A model generated the notes under the pieces. That model made no database searches, was not told the DNA's origin, and worked only from the letters and a program-made list of their open reading frames with translations. Shown here one piece after another: positions 1 to 8,346 of a DNA stretch of 63,245 bases (position 1 is the first letter of the stretch; every line of letters begins with the position of its first letter). Location: assembly GCA_021802775.1 (NCBI GenBank), contig JAJZRJ010000013.1:1-63245 (forward strand), given 5' to 3'. Source of the stretch: Deltaproteobacteria bacterium. Lineage in GTDB: Bacteria; Desulfobacterota; Desulfobulbia; Desulfobulbales; Desulfurivibrionaceae. The position numbers were made by a program, and so were the translations under genes.

Positions 1-54
1 AAGAAATAGCGGTGTAGCCGTCCTCATTATGATAGAATTTAATAATAAACGTCT

Positions 55-1383
55 TTATTGTAATTTGTGTGCCAAGTCAGGTGCTGTCGTGAAATGGAAT
101 TTTTTCCCCGATTTATGCATTTCAAGCATTCCCAGCGCATGAAGGCCAAGCAGGTCGGCTCTGGCAGTCTGGTAAACGACCCCATGTGTCCGCATATGTG
201 TCGTGAAGGTAAAAATCGTGTCCGGGTGTTCCAGAGCGCTTGCCAGCAGGGCCCTTTGCCGATGGTTTAATTGTGGATGCTTCTTCAGAAGCTGGAGGGC
301 GTTTCTGGATTCCTTCTGTTTTCCTTTCAGGTAGATTCGCAGTTCGTCAACCGCCAGTTTTATGGCCCGCAGGTGGAACATGATGAAATAGGTCATATCT
401 CTGTCGTCTGTTTCCGCATAAAGAAACGAACGGTAATACTGTATCGAGGCCCTGCGCATGATCCTTGAGATGGAAAGATACTCGAACAGCCAATATTTTC
501 TTTTGAGCAAAAACCAGTAAAAGAGGGCCCTGGCCGTGCGGCCGTTGCCATCCACAAAAGGATGCAGATATGCCAGCCAGAAATGGAGGATAATGCCGCG
601 AATGACTGGATGGACAAACTCCTCACCATCTTCCTCGTTGGCAAAATTGCAGAGTTGATGGATTGATTTATCGATGATTTCTGGTGGTGGCGGGGTGTGC
701 AGCACGTGATCTTTTTCATCATACACCCGGATATCGCCATCTGCCGCTGTCCGGAAACGCCCTTCCTGTTCCGGAGCTTCCAGCGTCTCTTTTGAAATAA
801 GACGATGGAACTCGAGCAGCAATTCCGCAGAGAGGGGTTCATTCACATAATCACGAATTTTGGTGATCGTAATATAGTTATTGAAGATCATCCTTTCGGC
901 ATGATTCGCCGGCTGCCGGCCAGACCGCAGCATTTCCTTGGCAACGACTCGGGTTGTTGCCGCCCCCTCCAACTGGCTGGAGGTAATGGCCTCTTCGATG
1001 ATCGATTTGAGGATATATCGCTGTTTCTCCTCGCTTTGCAGGGCCGGTTCATCGATTAAAATCTGGCCGGCAGTATTTTGGTCCAGAAAATGCAGGGCCT
1101 TTTGAGCATTGTCAGGAATCCAATAGGTGAAATTTTTTCCTTCGCGATCCGCAAGCGGTATGCCTTTTACGCCGCGGATGATTCTGCTCAATTTGAGGGC
1201 CGTCCATGCCTTCTCGGGGGTGATGGCAGGGGGAAAAGTGAGGTATTTAAATTTGTCCCAGTAGAGATATTCGCTGTCTGCTTTTTTAATAACTGGTTCC
1301 AGAACCATTATAAGCGTAAACAAGGAACCTTGGTTTGCCTGTAAGATGGACTGCCAGTCAGGCGCCTTCTCCGGTATCTTCAC
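55..1383 (-). CDS. Fic family protein (class II, N-terminal inhibitory motif)
   Basis: A 442-residue protein with the Fic active-site motif HPFVDGNGRTAR, whose histidine and GNGR loop catalyse transfer of AMP (or a related nucleotide moiety) to target hydroxyls. An S-S-Q-L-E-G stretch about one third into the protein fits the (S/T)xxxE(G/N) inhibitory helix of self-inhibited Fic proteins. The N-terminal part resembles the Fic_N domain, and the C-terminal roughly 80 residues look like a winged-helix module. Length and order match the common Fic_N-Fic-wHTH architecture. The start is the ATG directly downstream of an AT-rich dyad-containing leader, which suggests autoregulation. No separate antitoxin is adjacent, as expected when the inhibitory helix is in cis. 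The target is unknown. Confidence 0.93.
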   Translation of the reverse strand: MKIPEKAPDWQSILQANQGSLFTLIMVLEPVIKKADSEYLYWDKFKYLTFPPAITPEKAWTALKLSRIIRGVKGIPLADREGKNFTYWIPDNAQKALHFLDQNTAGQILIDEPALQSEEKQRYILKSIIEEAITSSQLEGAATTRVVAKEMLRSGRQPANHAERMIFNNYITITKIRDYVNEPLSAELLLEFHRLISKETLEAPEQEGRFRTAADGDIRVYDEKDHVLHTPPPPEIIDKSIHQLCNFANEEDGEEFVHPVIRGIILHFWLAYLHPFVDGNGRTARALFYWFLLKRKYWLFEYLSISRIMRRASIQYYRSFLYAETDDRDMTYFIMFHLRAIKLAVDELRIYLKGKQKESRNALQLLKKHPQLNHRQRALLASALEHPDTIFTFTTHMRTHGVVYQTARADLLGLHALGMLEMHKSGKKFHFTTAPDLAHKLQ

Positions 1384-1450
1384 GTCTTTTCACCCCGCCA
1401 AAGTCATCTTAATAAAACGACAATGAACTGTTATGAATAATCATTTTTCT

Positions 1451-1525
1451 AAAATACTAAATCACCATAGATTAGTATTTTTAGGAAAACAAGAAAAATA
1501 CTAAATTGGTGGAAATTAGTATTTT
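1451..1525 (-). promoter_or_regulatory. Double dyad in the Fic gene promoter region
   Basis: Two identical inverted repeats, each AAAATACTAA - 11 nt - TTAGTATTTT, lie at 1451-1481 and 1495-1525, 44 bp apart from start to start. The whole 1384-1552 gap is strongly AT-rich compared with its neighbours and holds no gene. It sits directly upstream of the Fic gene, so a pair of operator sites, possibly for the Fic protein's own winged-helix domain, is the simplest reading. Cruciform-forming or origin-like roles are alternatives. Confidence 0.6.
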
Positions 1526-1552
1526 GTTGGTAGAAAGAAGAAGAGCTGGCTG

Positions 1553-2266
1553 TTAGCGGCTGGCCAGCCATTTGCGGAGGAGGAAGCGGGCAAGGTCGCC
1601 GGCGCAGGGGGAGGGGTGGTCGGCCGGCGTGCTGTCAATCGCCACCGCAGCCGGATCAAGGGCTAGACGCCAGCCCTCGCGGGCGGCGCGGCGGCAGAAA
1701 TCGGCGTCGGCATACCCGGCGCGGAAGCCGTTGTCCAAAGGGCCGATGTCGTCCAGCACCTCGCGCCGGAAGATGAGCGCCTGGCCGGAAAGCCAGGCAG
1801 CGGGCAACGGCGTTGCCTGTTCAGCCGGGATTTGTCCATCGGGCTGGTGGCGAAAGAGCGAGGGCAGGGGGCCGGCATTGATCAGGGTGGTGTGGTCCGG
1901 CGTCACCAGCCGCGGGGCGATGAGGCCGAGCTCCGGCCGGTCGTCGAGCAGGGTCAGCAGTTGATACAGGGTGCGGGGCTGGAGGCGGATGGAATCTTGC
2001 CACAGCGAGAGATAGCGGCCCTTGGCCAGGCGCAGGGCCTGGTTCATGGCCGCGACCGCCGTGGCATCGTCGCGCTCCTCGAAGAAGAGCACCGCGGGAT
2101 GGGTCCGAAACAGTTCGGCTGGCGGCGGGGTGCTGGCGCGGTAGACCACGATGGCCTCGCAGGCCACCGGGTCGGCGGTGGCGACCAGGGCAGCCAAAAA
2201 GTCGTGCAGTTGTTCCGGGCTGCCGCTGTATGCGAGGCAGAGCGAGAGGTCGGGGATGATCTCCAT
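1553..2266 (-). CDS. Glycosyltransferase family 2-like protein
   Basis: A 237-residue protein starting at the ATG that opens MEIIPDLSLCLAYS. The reading frame stays open far upstream, but that part is antisense shadow of the next gene. A GT-A-like N-terminal beta strand is followed by an acceptor-region pattern typical of rhamnosyltransferase-type GT2 enzymes: WLSGQALIFRREVLDDIGPLD, then DADFCRRAAREGWRLALDP. It is short for a full GT2 enzyme but covers the core. It lies 20 bp downstream of the ASKHA gene on the same strand and is probably co-transcribed. Substrate cannot be told. Confidence 0.75.
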   Translation of the reverse strand: MEIIPDLSLCLAYSGSPEQLHDFLAALVATADPVACEAIVVYRASTPPPAELFRTHPAVLFFEERDDATAVAAMNQALRLAKGRYLSLWQDSIRLQPRTLYQLLTLLDDRPELGLIAPRLVTPDHTTLINAGPLPSLFRHQPDGQIPAEQATPLPAAWLSGQALIFRREVLDDIGPLDNGFRAGYADADFCRRAAREGWRLALDPAAVAIDSTPADHPSPCAGDLARFLLRKWLASR

Positions 2267-2286
2267 GGCCGCCCGCGTGGTGGACG

Positions 2287-4227
2287 TTACCCGCGGCCCT
2301 CCGGCAGTTTCGCCTGCACCGTGGGGAACAGGCTCATGTCGGTGTGGGGCAGGAAGAGCGAGGCCATGTAGTGGCTCATGAACTGGGCGCTTTCCGACAG
2401 CTCCAGGTTGGTGATGAGCGAGCTGACGATCATCCGTTCCCGGAAGCGGACATGGTCGGTGAGGCTGATCTGGCAGCCCAGCATGGAGCCGTTGCCCAGA
2501 TAGTAGAACTTGTCGCGGTCGATGTCCGGCAGCAAGCCGATGCAGATCGCCTGTTCGAGGTCGATGTAGGCGCCGAAGTTGCCGGCCATGATCACCCGGT
2601 CGAGGTCGTCGAAGGTCATGCCCACCGATTCCAGCAGGGTGACGTAGCCCGCGTACATGGCGCCCTTGGCCCGGATCAGGTTGTCGAGGTCCACCTCGGT
2701 AATGGCGATGTCCTCGCCCATGAGGGTTTCCTTGCCCCAGGCCAATACGTACTCGTAGCCATCCGCCCCTTCCCGGATGCGCGGGTGGTCGAGGCCGCGG
2801 TTGAACTTGCCCTGTTGGTCGATGACCCCGGCCTCCAGCAGCTCGGCGACGATGGCGATGAGGCCGGAGCCGCAGATGCCGCACGGCTTGATGCGGTCGA
2901 TGGTGATGATCATCGGCTCAAAGGTCTGGGGGTGGATGTGGAAGTTTTCGATGGCGCCGGCATTGGCCCGCATGCCGTGCCTGATGCCGCCGCCCTCAAA
3001 GGCCGGGCCGGCGGAGCAGGCGGCGCAGACCATCCACTCCTCGTTGCCCACCACGATTTCGCCGTTGGTGCCGATGTCGATGAAGAGGGTGAGTTCCGGG
3101 CTTTTGTACATCCGGCAGGCATGCACGCCGGAGATGATGTCGCCGCCCACGTAGCTGGCCACCGCCGGGTAGAGGAAGAGGCGGACCGAAGGGTGGGCGT
3201 GGATGCCCAGGGCGGCGGCGCGGGTCAGCGGGAAGTGGCTGCACGTTGGCACATAGGGCGCCTCGCGCAGGAACTTGGGATTCAGGCCCAGCAGCAGGTG
3301 GCTCATGATGGTGTTGCCCGCGGCCATGATGTAGCTGATGTCGCTCGGGCTGATCATCACCTTGGTGCAGACTGTGTCGATCACCGCGTTGATGGTGTGG
3401 ACCACCTTTTCCTGGAGGGCCTTGAGACCACCGGGCCGCTGCGAATAAATGATGCGGGAGATGACGTCCTCACCGCAGCCGATCTGGTCGTTGTAGGCGC
3501 TGGCCTCGGCGATCACCTCGCCGGAATTGAGGTTGATCAACACTCCGCAGACCGTGGTGGTGCCGATGTCCACCGCCAGGCCATAGAGGTTGCCGGTGGT
3601 GTCGCCGGGTTCCACCGCGATGATGCGGTCCGGCTCCTCGGCCCGCTTGCCGCGCAGCATGATCGCCGTTACCTGCCAGTTGGCCTGCCGCAGGATGAAG
3701 GGCAGCTCCATCAGCAGCTCCGGGTGATCGTAGGTCGGCTCGGCGCAGTCGTGGCACTTCTTTTTGATGGCCCGCATCAGCCGCTGGAGGTCGGGCACGT
3801 TGTCTTCGAGCGTGGGCGGTTCCAGGGCAAGGAAGCGTTTTTCCACCGGCGGCGCCACCTGCCAGCTGCCGATGAGATGATCGAGGGAGCGCGCCGAGAT
3901 GGCGCGGGTGGTCTTGGGCTTGGCCTTGAGCGATTTGCCGTTCTTGCTCACCTGCTCCGGGATGCGGATGGTGACATCGGCCACCACCGCGGACTGGCAG
4001 GCGAGGCGGAGCCCCTTATCGTATTCCTCGGCTTTGAGATTGGCGCGGTCCGAGCGCAGCTCGCCCGCCGCAAGCTGCACCTTGCACTTGCCGCAGACGC
4101 CGTCGCCGCCGCAATAGGCGTGGATATAGACCCCGGCCTTGGCCGCCGCGGCGAGCAGGTTCTCGCCATCCTCGACCTGGACGGTGACGTTGTCGGGCAG
4201 AAAGGTGATCGTTGGCATCGGTTGCAC
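2287..4227 (-). CDS. ASKHA-domain 2Fe-2S protein (RACo-like corrinoid activator, DUF4445)
   Basis: A 646-residue protein. Residues about 1-90 form a plant-type 2Fe-2S ferredoxin domain with C-G-G-D-G-V-C-G-K-C and a later cysteine. The remainder is an ASKHA ATPase-like domain with the phosphate-binding stretch AVDIGTTTVCG and a second motif FIDIGTNGEIVVG, as in RACo/RamA proteins that use ATP to reduce the cobalt centre of corrinoid proteins. Residues AACSAGPAFEGGG and CGICGSGLI are typical of the DUF4445 family. No methyltransferase or corrinoid protein is adjacent, so the partner is elsewhere. The initiator could be Met1 or Met4. Confidence 0.88.
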   Translation of the reverse strand: MQPMPTITFLPDNVTVQVEDGENLLAAAAKAGVYIHAYCGGDGVCGKCKVQLAAGELRSDRANLKAEEYDKGLRLACQSAVVADVTIRIPEQVSKNGKSLKAKPKTTRAISARSLDHLIGSWQVAPPVEKRFLALEPPTLEDNVPDLQRLMRAIKKKCHDCAEPTYDHPELLMELPFILRQANWQVTAIMLRGKRAEEPDRIIAVEPGDTTGNLYGLAVDIGTTTVCGVLINLNSGEVIAEASAYNDQIGCGEDVISRIIYSQRPGGLKALQEKVVHTINAVIDTVCTKVMISPSDISYIMAAGNTIMSHLLLGLNPKFLREAPYVPTCSHFPLTRAAALGIHAHPSVRLFLYPAVASYVGGDIISGVHACRMYKSPELTLFIDIGTNGEIVVGNEEWMVCAACSAGPAFEGGGIRHGMRANAGAIENFHIHPQTFEPMIITIDRIKPCGICGSGLIAIVAELLEAGVIDQQGKFNRGLDHPRIREGADGYEYVLAWGKETLMGEDIAITEVDLDNLIRAKGAMYAGYVTLLESVGMTFDDLDRVIMAGNFGAYIDLEQAICIGLLPDIDRDKFYYLGNGSMLGCQISLTDHVRFRERMIVSSLITNLELSESAQFMSHYMASLFLPHTDMSLFPTVQAKLPEGRG

Positions 4228-4355
4228 TGGCTCGATTGGTTCGTGGCGCCGGAAAATGACTCACAAAAGATAGCAGGATCGCACCCGCTGTCAAGCACTC
4301 CTTTTGGCGACCGCGGCCCTGCTTGCGAAAAAGGTTGACGCTGGCGAAAGGAGGC

Positions 4356-4517
4356 CCATAACAGTCTGTTGAAAAAACCATCCCTGGCTTTTGCAACTGT
4401 CGGTTGGCCAAAGGAGCTTTGGCCAACCTCGCGAATTTCTTGGCCCTTTCGGGCCGGCAAAATTCGGGGCCACGTCCCTGTGGCGCCAACAGCCCGTTTT
4501 TCAACGGGCTGTTATGG
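4356..4517. mobile_element. MITE-like element with 21-bp imperfect terminal inverted repeats
   Basis: The left end (4356-4376) matches the reverse complement of the right end (4497-4517) at 19 of 21 positions. The right end also folds on itself as a perfect 11-bp hairpin (4488-4498 with 4503-4513, 4-nt loop). The roughly 120-bp interior has no credible gene. It fills most of the 339-bp gap between the ASKHA gene and higBA and ends 16 bp before the higBA promoter. No clear target duplication was seen. Confidence 0.55.
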
Positions 4518-4532
4518 TGTCCCGTTAAACGC

Positions 4533-4559
4533 TTGACGTTTATCGATAGGTGTTATACC
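4533..4559 (+). promoter_or_regulatory. Putative higBA promoter with TATCGATA operator palindrome
   Basis: A -35-like TTGACG (4533-4538) and a -10-like TATACC (4554-4559) flank a perfect palindrome TATCGATA (4541-4548). The higB ATG follows only 7 nt after the -10, so the transcript would be essentially leaderless. The palindrome within the spacer is placed where HigA autorepression would act. The spacing of 15 nt is short. Confidence 0.45.
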
Positions 4560-4566
4560 CTTTCCC

Positions 4567-4845
4567 ATGATCAAAAGTTTTCGCTGCAAGGAAACCCAAG
4601 CCTTGTTCGAAGGACGTGCGCCGCGCCGATTTAAGACCCTTGTCGCGGTGGCGGAGCGCAAACTGCAGATGCTGGACGTGGCAAAAACCATCGCGGATCT
4701 GCGGTGCCCGCCCGGCAATCGGGTGGAGGCGCTCAAGGGCGACCGGCGGGGGCAGTGGAGCATCCGGATCAACGAGCAGTGGCGGCTTTGTTTCGGCTTT
4801 GCGGACGGCGAGGCAACAGAGGTCGAGATCGTGGATTATCATTAA
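4567..4845 (+). CDS. higB: HigB-type toxin (RelE/ParE superfamily)
   Basis: A 92-residue basic protein with the HigB pattern: MIKSF at the N-terminus, a helix with LQMLDVAKT, then LRCPPGNRVEALKGDR and WSIRINEQWRLCFGF, closing with VEIVDYH. Such toxins cleave mRNA on the ribosome. Length and order are canonical (toxin first, antitoxin 12 bp downstream). The reading frame is intact, unlike several toxins elsewhere in this window. The MITE-like element ends just upstream of its promoter. Confidence 0.93.
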   Translation: MIKSFRCKETQALFEGRAPRRFKTLVAVAERKLQMLDVAKTIADLRCPPGNRVEALKGDRRGQWSIRINEQWRLCFGFADGEATEVEIVDYH

Positions 4846-4857
4846 AAGAGGTCGAAG

Positions 4858-5163
4858 ATGAATCCGAAAAATAAAATGCGTCCCATTCATCCGGGTGAGG
4901 TGTTGCGCGAGGAGTTTTTGCTGCCCCTCGGCATGAATGCCCACGCCTTGGCGATGGAACTGAAAGTGCCGGCGCCCAGAATCAACGACATCGTGCGCGA
5001 GCGGCGGGCCGTGACCCCGGACACCGCCCTGCGCCTGGCCCGCTACTTCGGCACCACCCCGGACTTCTGGCTGGCCCTGCAATCGGCCTATGAATTAAAG
5101 GTGGCCGAGCGGGAACTGGGTGCGCGCATCAACCAGGAAGTGCAGGCGCGGCGGGCAGCATGA
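4858..5163 (+). CDS. higA: HigA-family antitoxin (XRE HTH)
   Basis: A 101-residue protein with the HigA signature: IHPGEVLREEFLLPLGMNAHALA, the helix-turn-helix VPAPRINDIVRERRAVTPDTALRLA, then YFGTTPDFWLALQSAYEL. It neutralises HigB and represses the operon. It sits 12 bp after higB with no other promoter visible, so it is co-transcribed. Confidence 0.94.
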   Translation: MNPKNKMRPIHPGEVLREEFLLPLGMNAHALAMELKVPAPRINDIVRERRAVTPDTALRLARYFGTTPDFWLALQSAYELKVAERELGARINQEVQARRAA

Positions 5164-5271
5164 GGGTGTGCGGCCTTGTCTTTTCCCGGAAGCCATGGGC
5201 CTCTTTTTTTACCCTTGGCTCTCTGTTTGGTTGCCTGCTATAGTCCTTTGTATGGAGAAAAGAACCGAGGA

Positions 5272-5640
5272 ATGGCTTCGCCAATCGCGGATTATGATCT
5301 CGAAACCGCAGAGGCCATGTATGCAAGCGGCCAGTATATCTATGCCGTATTCATGTGTCATTTGGCCATCGAAAAAGCCCTCAAGGGCCTGCTGTATGAG
5401 AGGTCGCGAGAGATTCCTCCCAAAAGTCATAACCTGGTGTTGCTGCTGACAAAATTGGGGGTGCGGCCTCCGGATCATATTGGCCGATATATCGTCAGGT
5501 TGAGCAAGGCAAGCATTCCGACTCGTTATCCCGAAGACCTCGCCAAGGTGCAGCGGGACTATTCCTCTCAAGTGACCCGGCAGATTCTCGATGGGGGCAA
5601 GGAGGTAATCGAATGGATAAAAAAACAGTTATCGATATAG
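5272..5640 (+). CDS. HEPN-domain protein, likely toxin half of an MNT-HEPN pair; N-terminus apparently frameshifted
   Basis: From ADYDLETAEAMY onward this is a normal HEPN domain, including the YAVFMCHLAIEKALKGL helix and a late R-x4-H-like KSHNLVLLL segment. Family members normally begin with a segment like MEKRTEEWLRQ directly fused to ADYDLETAE. That segment exists here (ATG at 5252) but in another frame: two bases (TC at 5285-5286) separate it from the HEPN frame. As written the longest in-frame start near the domain is the ATG at 5272, whose GAGG is too close to be a good ribosome site. So the gene either lost its first 11 residues or is inactivated. The stop overlaps the following MNT gene by 28 bp. 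Confidence 0.75.
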   Translation: MASPIADYDLETAEAMYASGQYIYAVFMCHLAIEKALKGLLYERSREIPPKSHNLVLLLTKLGVRPPDHIGRYIVRLSKASIPTRYPEDLAKVQRDYSSQVTRQILDGGKEVIEWIKKQLSI

Positions 5641-5933
5641 TGGAGCGTTTTACCGAAGAGTTGCGGGCGCGGGGCATCCGACCGGAACAGGTGATCCTGT
5701 ATGGTTCCCAGGCCACGGGCTCGGCAACCGAAGCGAGCGATATCGATGTGCTGGTGGTCTCGGAGGGATTTGCCGGGAAGAGTTATTGGGAGCGCGTCGA
5801 GGTGCTTGCCGATGCCATCTATGCGGTCTACGCTCCGGTCGAGGCGGTGGCGATGACCCCGGAAGAGTGGCGGCGGGGAGACTCGATGATTGCGGATTTC
5901 GCCCGGCAGGGCGAGGTGCTGTACGCGGCGTGA
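5613..5933 (+). CDS. MNT-type nucleotidyltransferase (antitoxin of HEPN pair)
   Basis: A 106-residue minimal nucleotidyltransferase with the fold motif LYGSQATGSATEASDIDVLVV (G-S and D-x-D metal ligands visible). In HEPN/MNT modules this protein AMPylates or otherwise blocks the HEPN RNase. It overlaps the HEPN frame by 28 bp, which indicates translational coupling, and it is intact. Confidence 0.88.
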   Translation: MDKKTVIDIVERFTEELRARGIRPEQVILYGSQATGSATEASDIDVLVVSEGFAGKSYWERVEVLADAIYAVYAPVEAVAMTPEEWRRGDSMIADFARQGEVLYAA

Positions 5934-5958
5934 GTTTTTCTCAGGATAATCTGCAATA

Positions 5959-7245
5959 ATGGAAACAGCCACCCCAACCACGCCCCTCCGCTATCATGCC
6001 GGCTTTCTGCAATTCACGGTCACGCTGGCTGATCCGGCGGCCAATCTGGCGGCGGTGCGCCAGGGGCTGGCCAGGCTCGATCTTGCCGGGCCCGGCATCG
6101 TGGTGTTGCCCGAGCTCTGGGCCACCGGCTTTGCCTACGACCGGCTGCCGGCCCTGGCCCTGGAAACTCCGGGCCTGCTCCGCGAGTTGCAGGCCGAGGC
6201 AGCGCGATATAACATCCATCTTGCCGGCTCGCTGCCCGAGGCGGTGCTTACCGAGATCGGCACCACGCTCCATAATACCCTTTATATTGTCGAGCCGGAC
6301 GGCCTCTGCGGCCAGTACCGCAAGCAGCAGCTCTTTGGCCCCATGGCCGAGGATGTGCATTTCGCACCGGGCGATGACCCGCAGCCCATACCAACCGGCC
6401 TCGGGCTCATGGGCGGGCTGGTCTGCTACGACCTGCGTTTCCCGGAGCTGGCGCGCGACCAGGCGGCCCAGGGCATCGGGCTGCTGGTGGTGACGGCCGA
6501 ATGGCCCGCGGCCCGGCTCTCTCACTGGCGCACCCTGCTGCAGGCCCGCGCCATCGAGAACCAGCTTTTTGTGGTGGGGTGCAACACCTGCGGCATCGTG
6601 GGGCAGACCGAGTTTGCCGGCCATTCGATGATTATCGGGCCGGATGGCACCGTGCTGGCCGAGGCGGGCGAAGGGGCGGAGGAGAAGGCGATGGAGCTCG
6701 ACGCGGGGAAAATCGCCGAGGTGCGGGCGCGTTTCCGCACCGTGGGGGTGACGCCTTACCGCCATGACGACCAGGACAGGGTCATCGAGCCGGCAGCGCT
6801 GGCGGAGATCATCGCCCGTTATAAAGTATTGGGCCGCAAGGTGGTCTTCACCAACGGCTGCTTCGACATCCTCCACCAGGGCCATGTCACCTATCTGGAG
6901 GCGGCGCGCAAGGAAGGCGACTTGCTCGTCGTCGGGCTCAACTCCGACCGCTCGGTGCGGCGTTTAGGCAAGGGCGACGACCGGCCGGTGAACCGCGAGC
7001 AGAGCCGGGCCCGGGTGCTGGCCGCCTTGGGCTGCGTCGATTTCGTGGTGATCTTCGACGAGGAGACCCCGCAGCGGCTCATCACCACCCTGATGCCCGA
7101 CGTGCTGGTCAAGGGCGGCGACTGGCCGGTGGAGCGTATCGTCGGCGCGCCCGAGGTGCTGGCTGCCGGCGGCCGGGTGCTCAGTATCCCCCTGGTGGAT
7201 AATTTCTCCACCACCAGCCTGCTTGATAAGATCAGAAGCGCATAA
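5959..7245 (+). CDS. Fusion of carbon-nitrogen hydrolase and D-glycero-beta-D-manno-heptose 1-phosphate adenylyltransferase
   Basis: A 428-residue two-domain protein. Residues 1-270 are a nitrilase/omega-amidase-type hydrolase with the full catalytic triad: Glu52 (VVLPELW), Lys122 (QYRKQQLF) and Cys156 (LVCYDLRF). Residues about 278-428 are an RfaE2/HldE C-terminal cytidylyltransferase-fold domain ([41 protein letters not shown]) that activates heptose-1-phosphate with ATP for lipopolysaccharide core synthesis. Both halves look complete and the frame is continuous. The hydrolase substrate is unknown. The fusion is unusual; a sequence search would show whether it is widespread. Confidence 0.88.
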   Translation: METATPTTPLRYHAGFLQFTVTLADPAANLAAVRQGLARLDLAGPGIVVLPELWATGFAYDRLPALALETPGLLRELQAEAARYNIHLAGSLPEAVLTEIGTTLHNTLYIVEPDGLCGQYRKQQLFGPMAEDVHFAPGDDPQPIPTGLGLMGGLVCYDLRFPELARDQAAQGIGLLVVTAEWPAARLSHWRTLLQARAIENQLFVVGCNTCGIVGQTEFAGHSMIIGPDGTVLAEAGEGAEEKAMELDAGKIAEVRARFRTVGVTPYRHDDQDRVIEPAALAEIIARYKVLGRKVVFTNGCFDILHQGHVTYLEAARKEGDLLVVGLNSDRSVRRLGKGDDRPVNREQSRARVLAALGCVDFVVIFDEETPQRLITTLMPDVLVKGGDWPVERIVGAPEVLAAGGRVLSIPLVDNFSTTSLLDKIRSA

Positions 7246-7354
7246 CCTCTTTTCATTCACCGGAATTTATCCGAATCCTCATGGTGTTCTAACGGGGCGG
7301 CCCTATCTTGGAAGTCGGTACACCGGACGTGGATACTTGCGGCAAGGAGGGGGT

Positions 7355-7585
7355 ATGGCTCAGAAAAGGCAAAAAACCGCGCAGGCTCGCGCCCTCGAAC
7401 GGGCGGCCAAGTATATCTGCACCGCCAAGTGGGGCCTGTGCCCCATGGTGGTGGAAAAGTACCCTTGCCCGCAGCGCTGCACCCTGCACACCAAGCCGTG
7501 GCAATGCTGGGTCGCCTACTTCGCGGCCATGCAGCAAGCGGCGTCGGCCAGGGGCAACAAAGCCGGATCGGGCGCGGTCTCTTAG
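7355..7585 (+). CDS. Small cysteine-rich protein of unknown function
   Basis: A 76-residue protein with a strong ribosome site (AAGGAGGGGG) before the ATG. Five cysteines fall in a short central segment (C-x6-C-x8-C-x3-C-x8-C) containing WGLCP, YPCPQRC and KPWQCWVAYF, suggesting a small metal-binding knuckle. Both ends are basic or low complexity. Its stop overlaps the stop of the convergent gene. I do not recognise the family. Confidence 0.7.
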   Translation: MAQKRQKTAQARALERAAKYICTAKWGLCPMVVEKYPCPQRCTLHTKPWQCWVAYFAAMQQAASARGNKAGSGAVS

Positions 7586-8100
7586 TCTTCCGGCAGCAGA
7601 CAGAGAGCCTGCCAGGCAGCCGGCAGGGGCAGGTGCTTGGTATCGATATCCAGTAATCGGCAAAAGTCGGCCAGCTCTGTCGCGGTGCAGTTGACCGAAG
7701 AGGGGCGCAATCCCGCCCCCACCTCCCGCGCCTCGTTGTGCAGGAAGGCGCAGAGCAGGCCGGCGATTTCCCGTTGCAGTTCCTCGTCGCGCGCCAGCCC
7801 CTGCCGCCTGCAAAATTTCCCCAGCCGTTCCCAGTTGTAGATACAGCGCCGGATGCCGCGATAGAGGCGAAGGTCGCGGTTGGCCGGATCGAGGTCACGG
7901 AGCATGATCTCCCGGTAGCGGGCAATGACCTGCGTTTCGAGTTGCCGCAGATCGCCGGCATCGAGCGTCAGTCCCGGACCATCCGGGTCGGCGGTCAGAT
8001 AGTGGAGCGCGCTGTGGAAGGCAATCTCCGGGATTTCGCCCGCGGTCCTGACAATCAGCAGTTCTTCGGCAAGCAGGGTCTCTTTGTCTCGCATGGTCAT
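7582..8100 (-). CDS. Conserved hypothetical protein
   Basis: About 172 residues from the ATG opening MTMRDKETLLAEELL; a longer start at 8142 is possible but poorly supported. The protein is soluble-looking, largely helical, with LRLYRGIRRCIYNWERLGKFC and LLCAFLHNEAREV. No domain recognised. It is convergent with the cysteine-rich gene and the two stop codons overlap. Confidence 0.65.
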   Translation of the reverse strand: MTMRDKETLLAEELLIVRTAGEIPEIAFHSALHYLTADPDGPGLTLDAGDLRQLETQVIARYREIMLRDLDPANRDLRLYRGIRRCIYNWERLGKFCRRQGLARDEELQREIAGLLCAFLHNEAREVGAGLRPSSVNCTATELADFCRLLDIDTKHLPLPAAWQALCLLPED

Positions 8101-8346
8101 GGCGCGGTCATGGGGTGATGGTGAGAACGATAGATATAGCACTCTGCCAGGGAGAAGGCATGATTTTTTTGCGTCGCGACCAGCCGGAGTTCGTCGCCCT
8201 CGTGAAAAAATATTTATTAAAGAGCTTCATGGGTTATACCGATGATTAAGGATAAAGCCCCTTGGGGTTTACGGCACCGTCCTTTGAGGGGGCGGCGCGC
8301 GGCCGGAGGCCAGACCCCGGCCGGGAGACAAGGAGAGAGGAGACAT

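Noticed and set aside
1451-1525. CRISPR array
   Set aside because: Only two units, each a dyad; no regular repeat-spacer pattern.
2344-4338. Long open frame on the plus strand opposite the ASKHA gene
   Set aside because: Antisense shadow; the minus-strand protein shows ferredoxin and ASKHA motifs.
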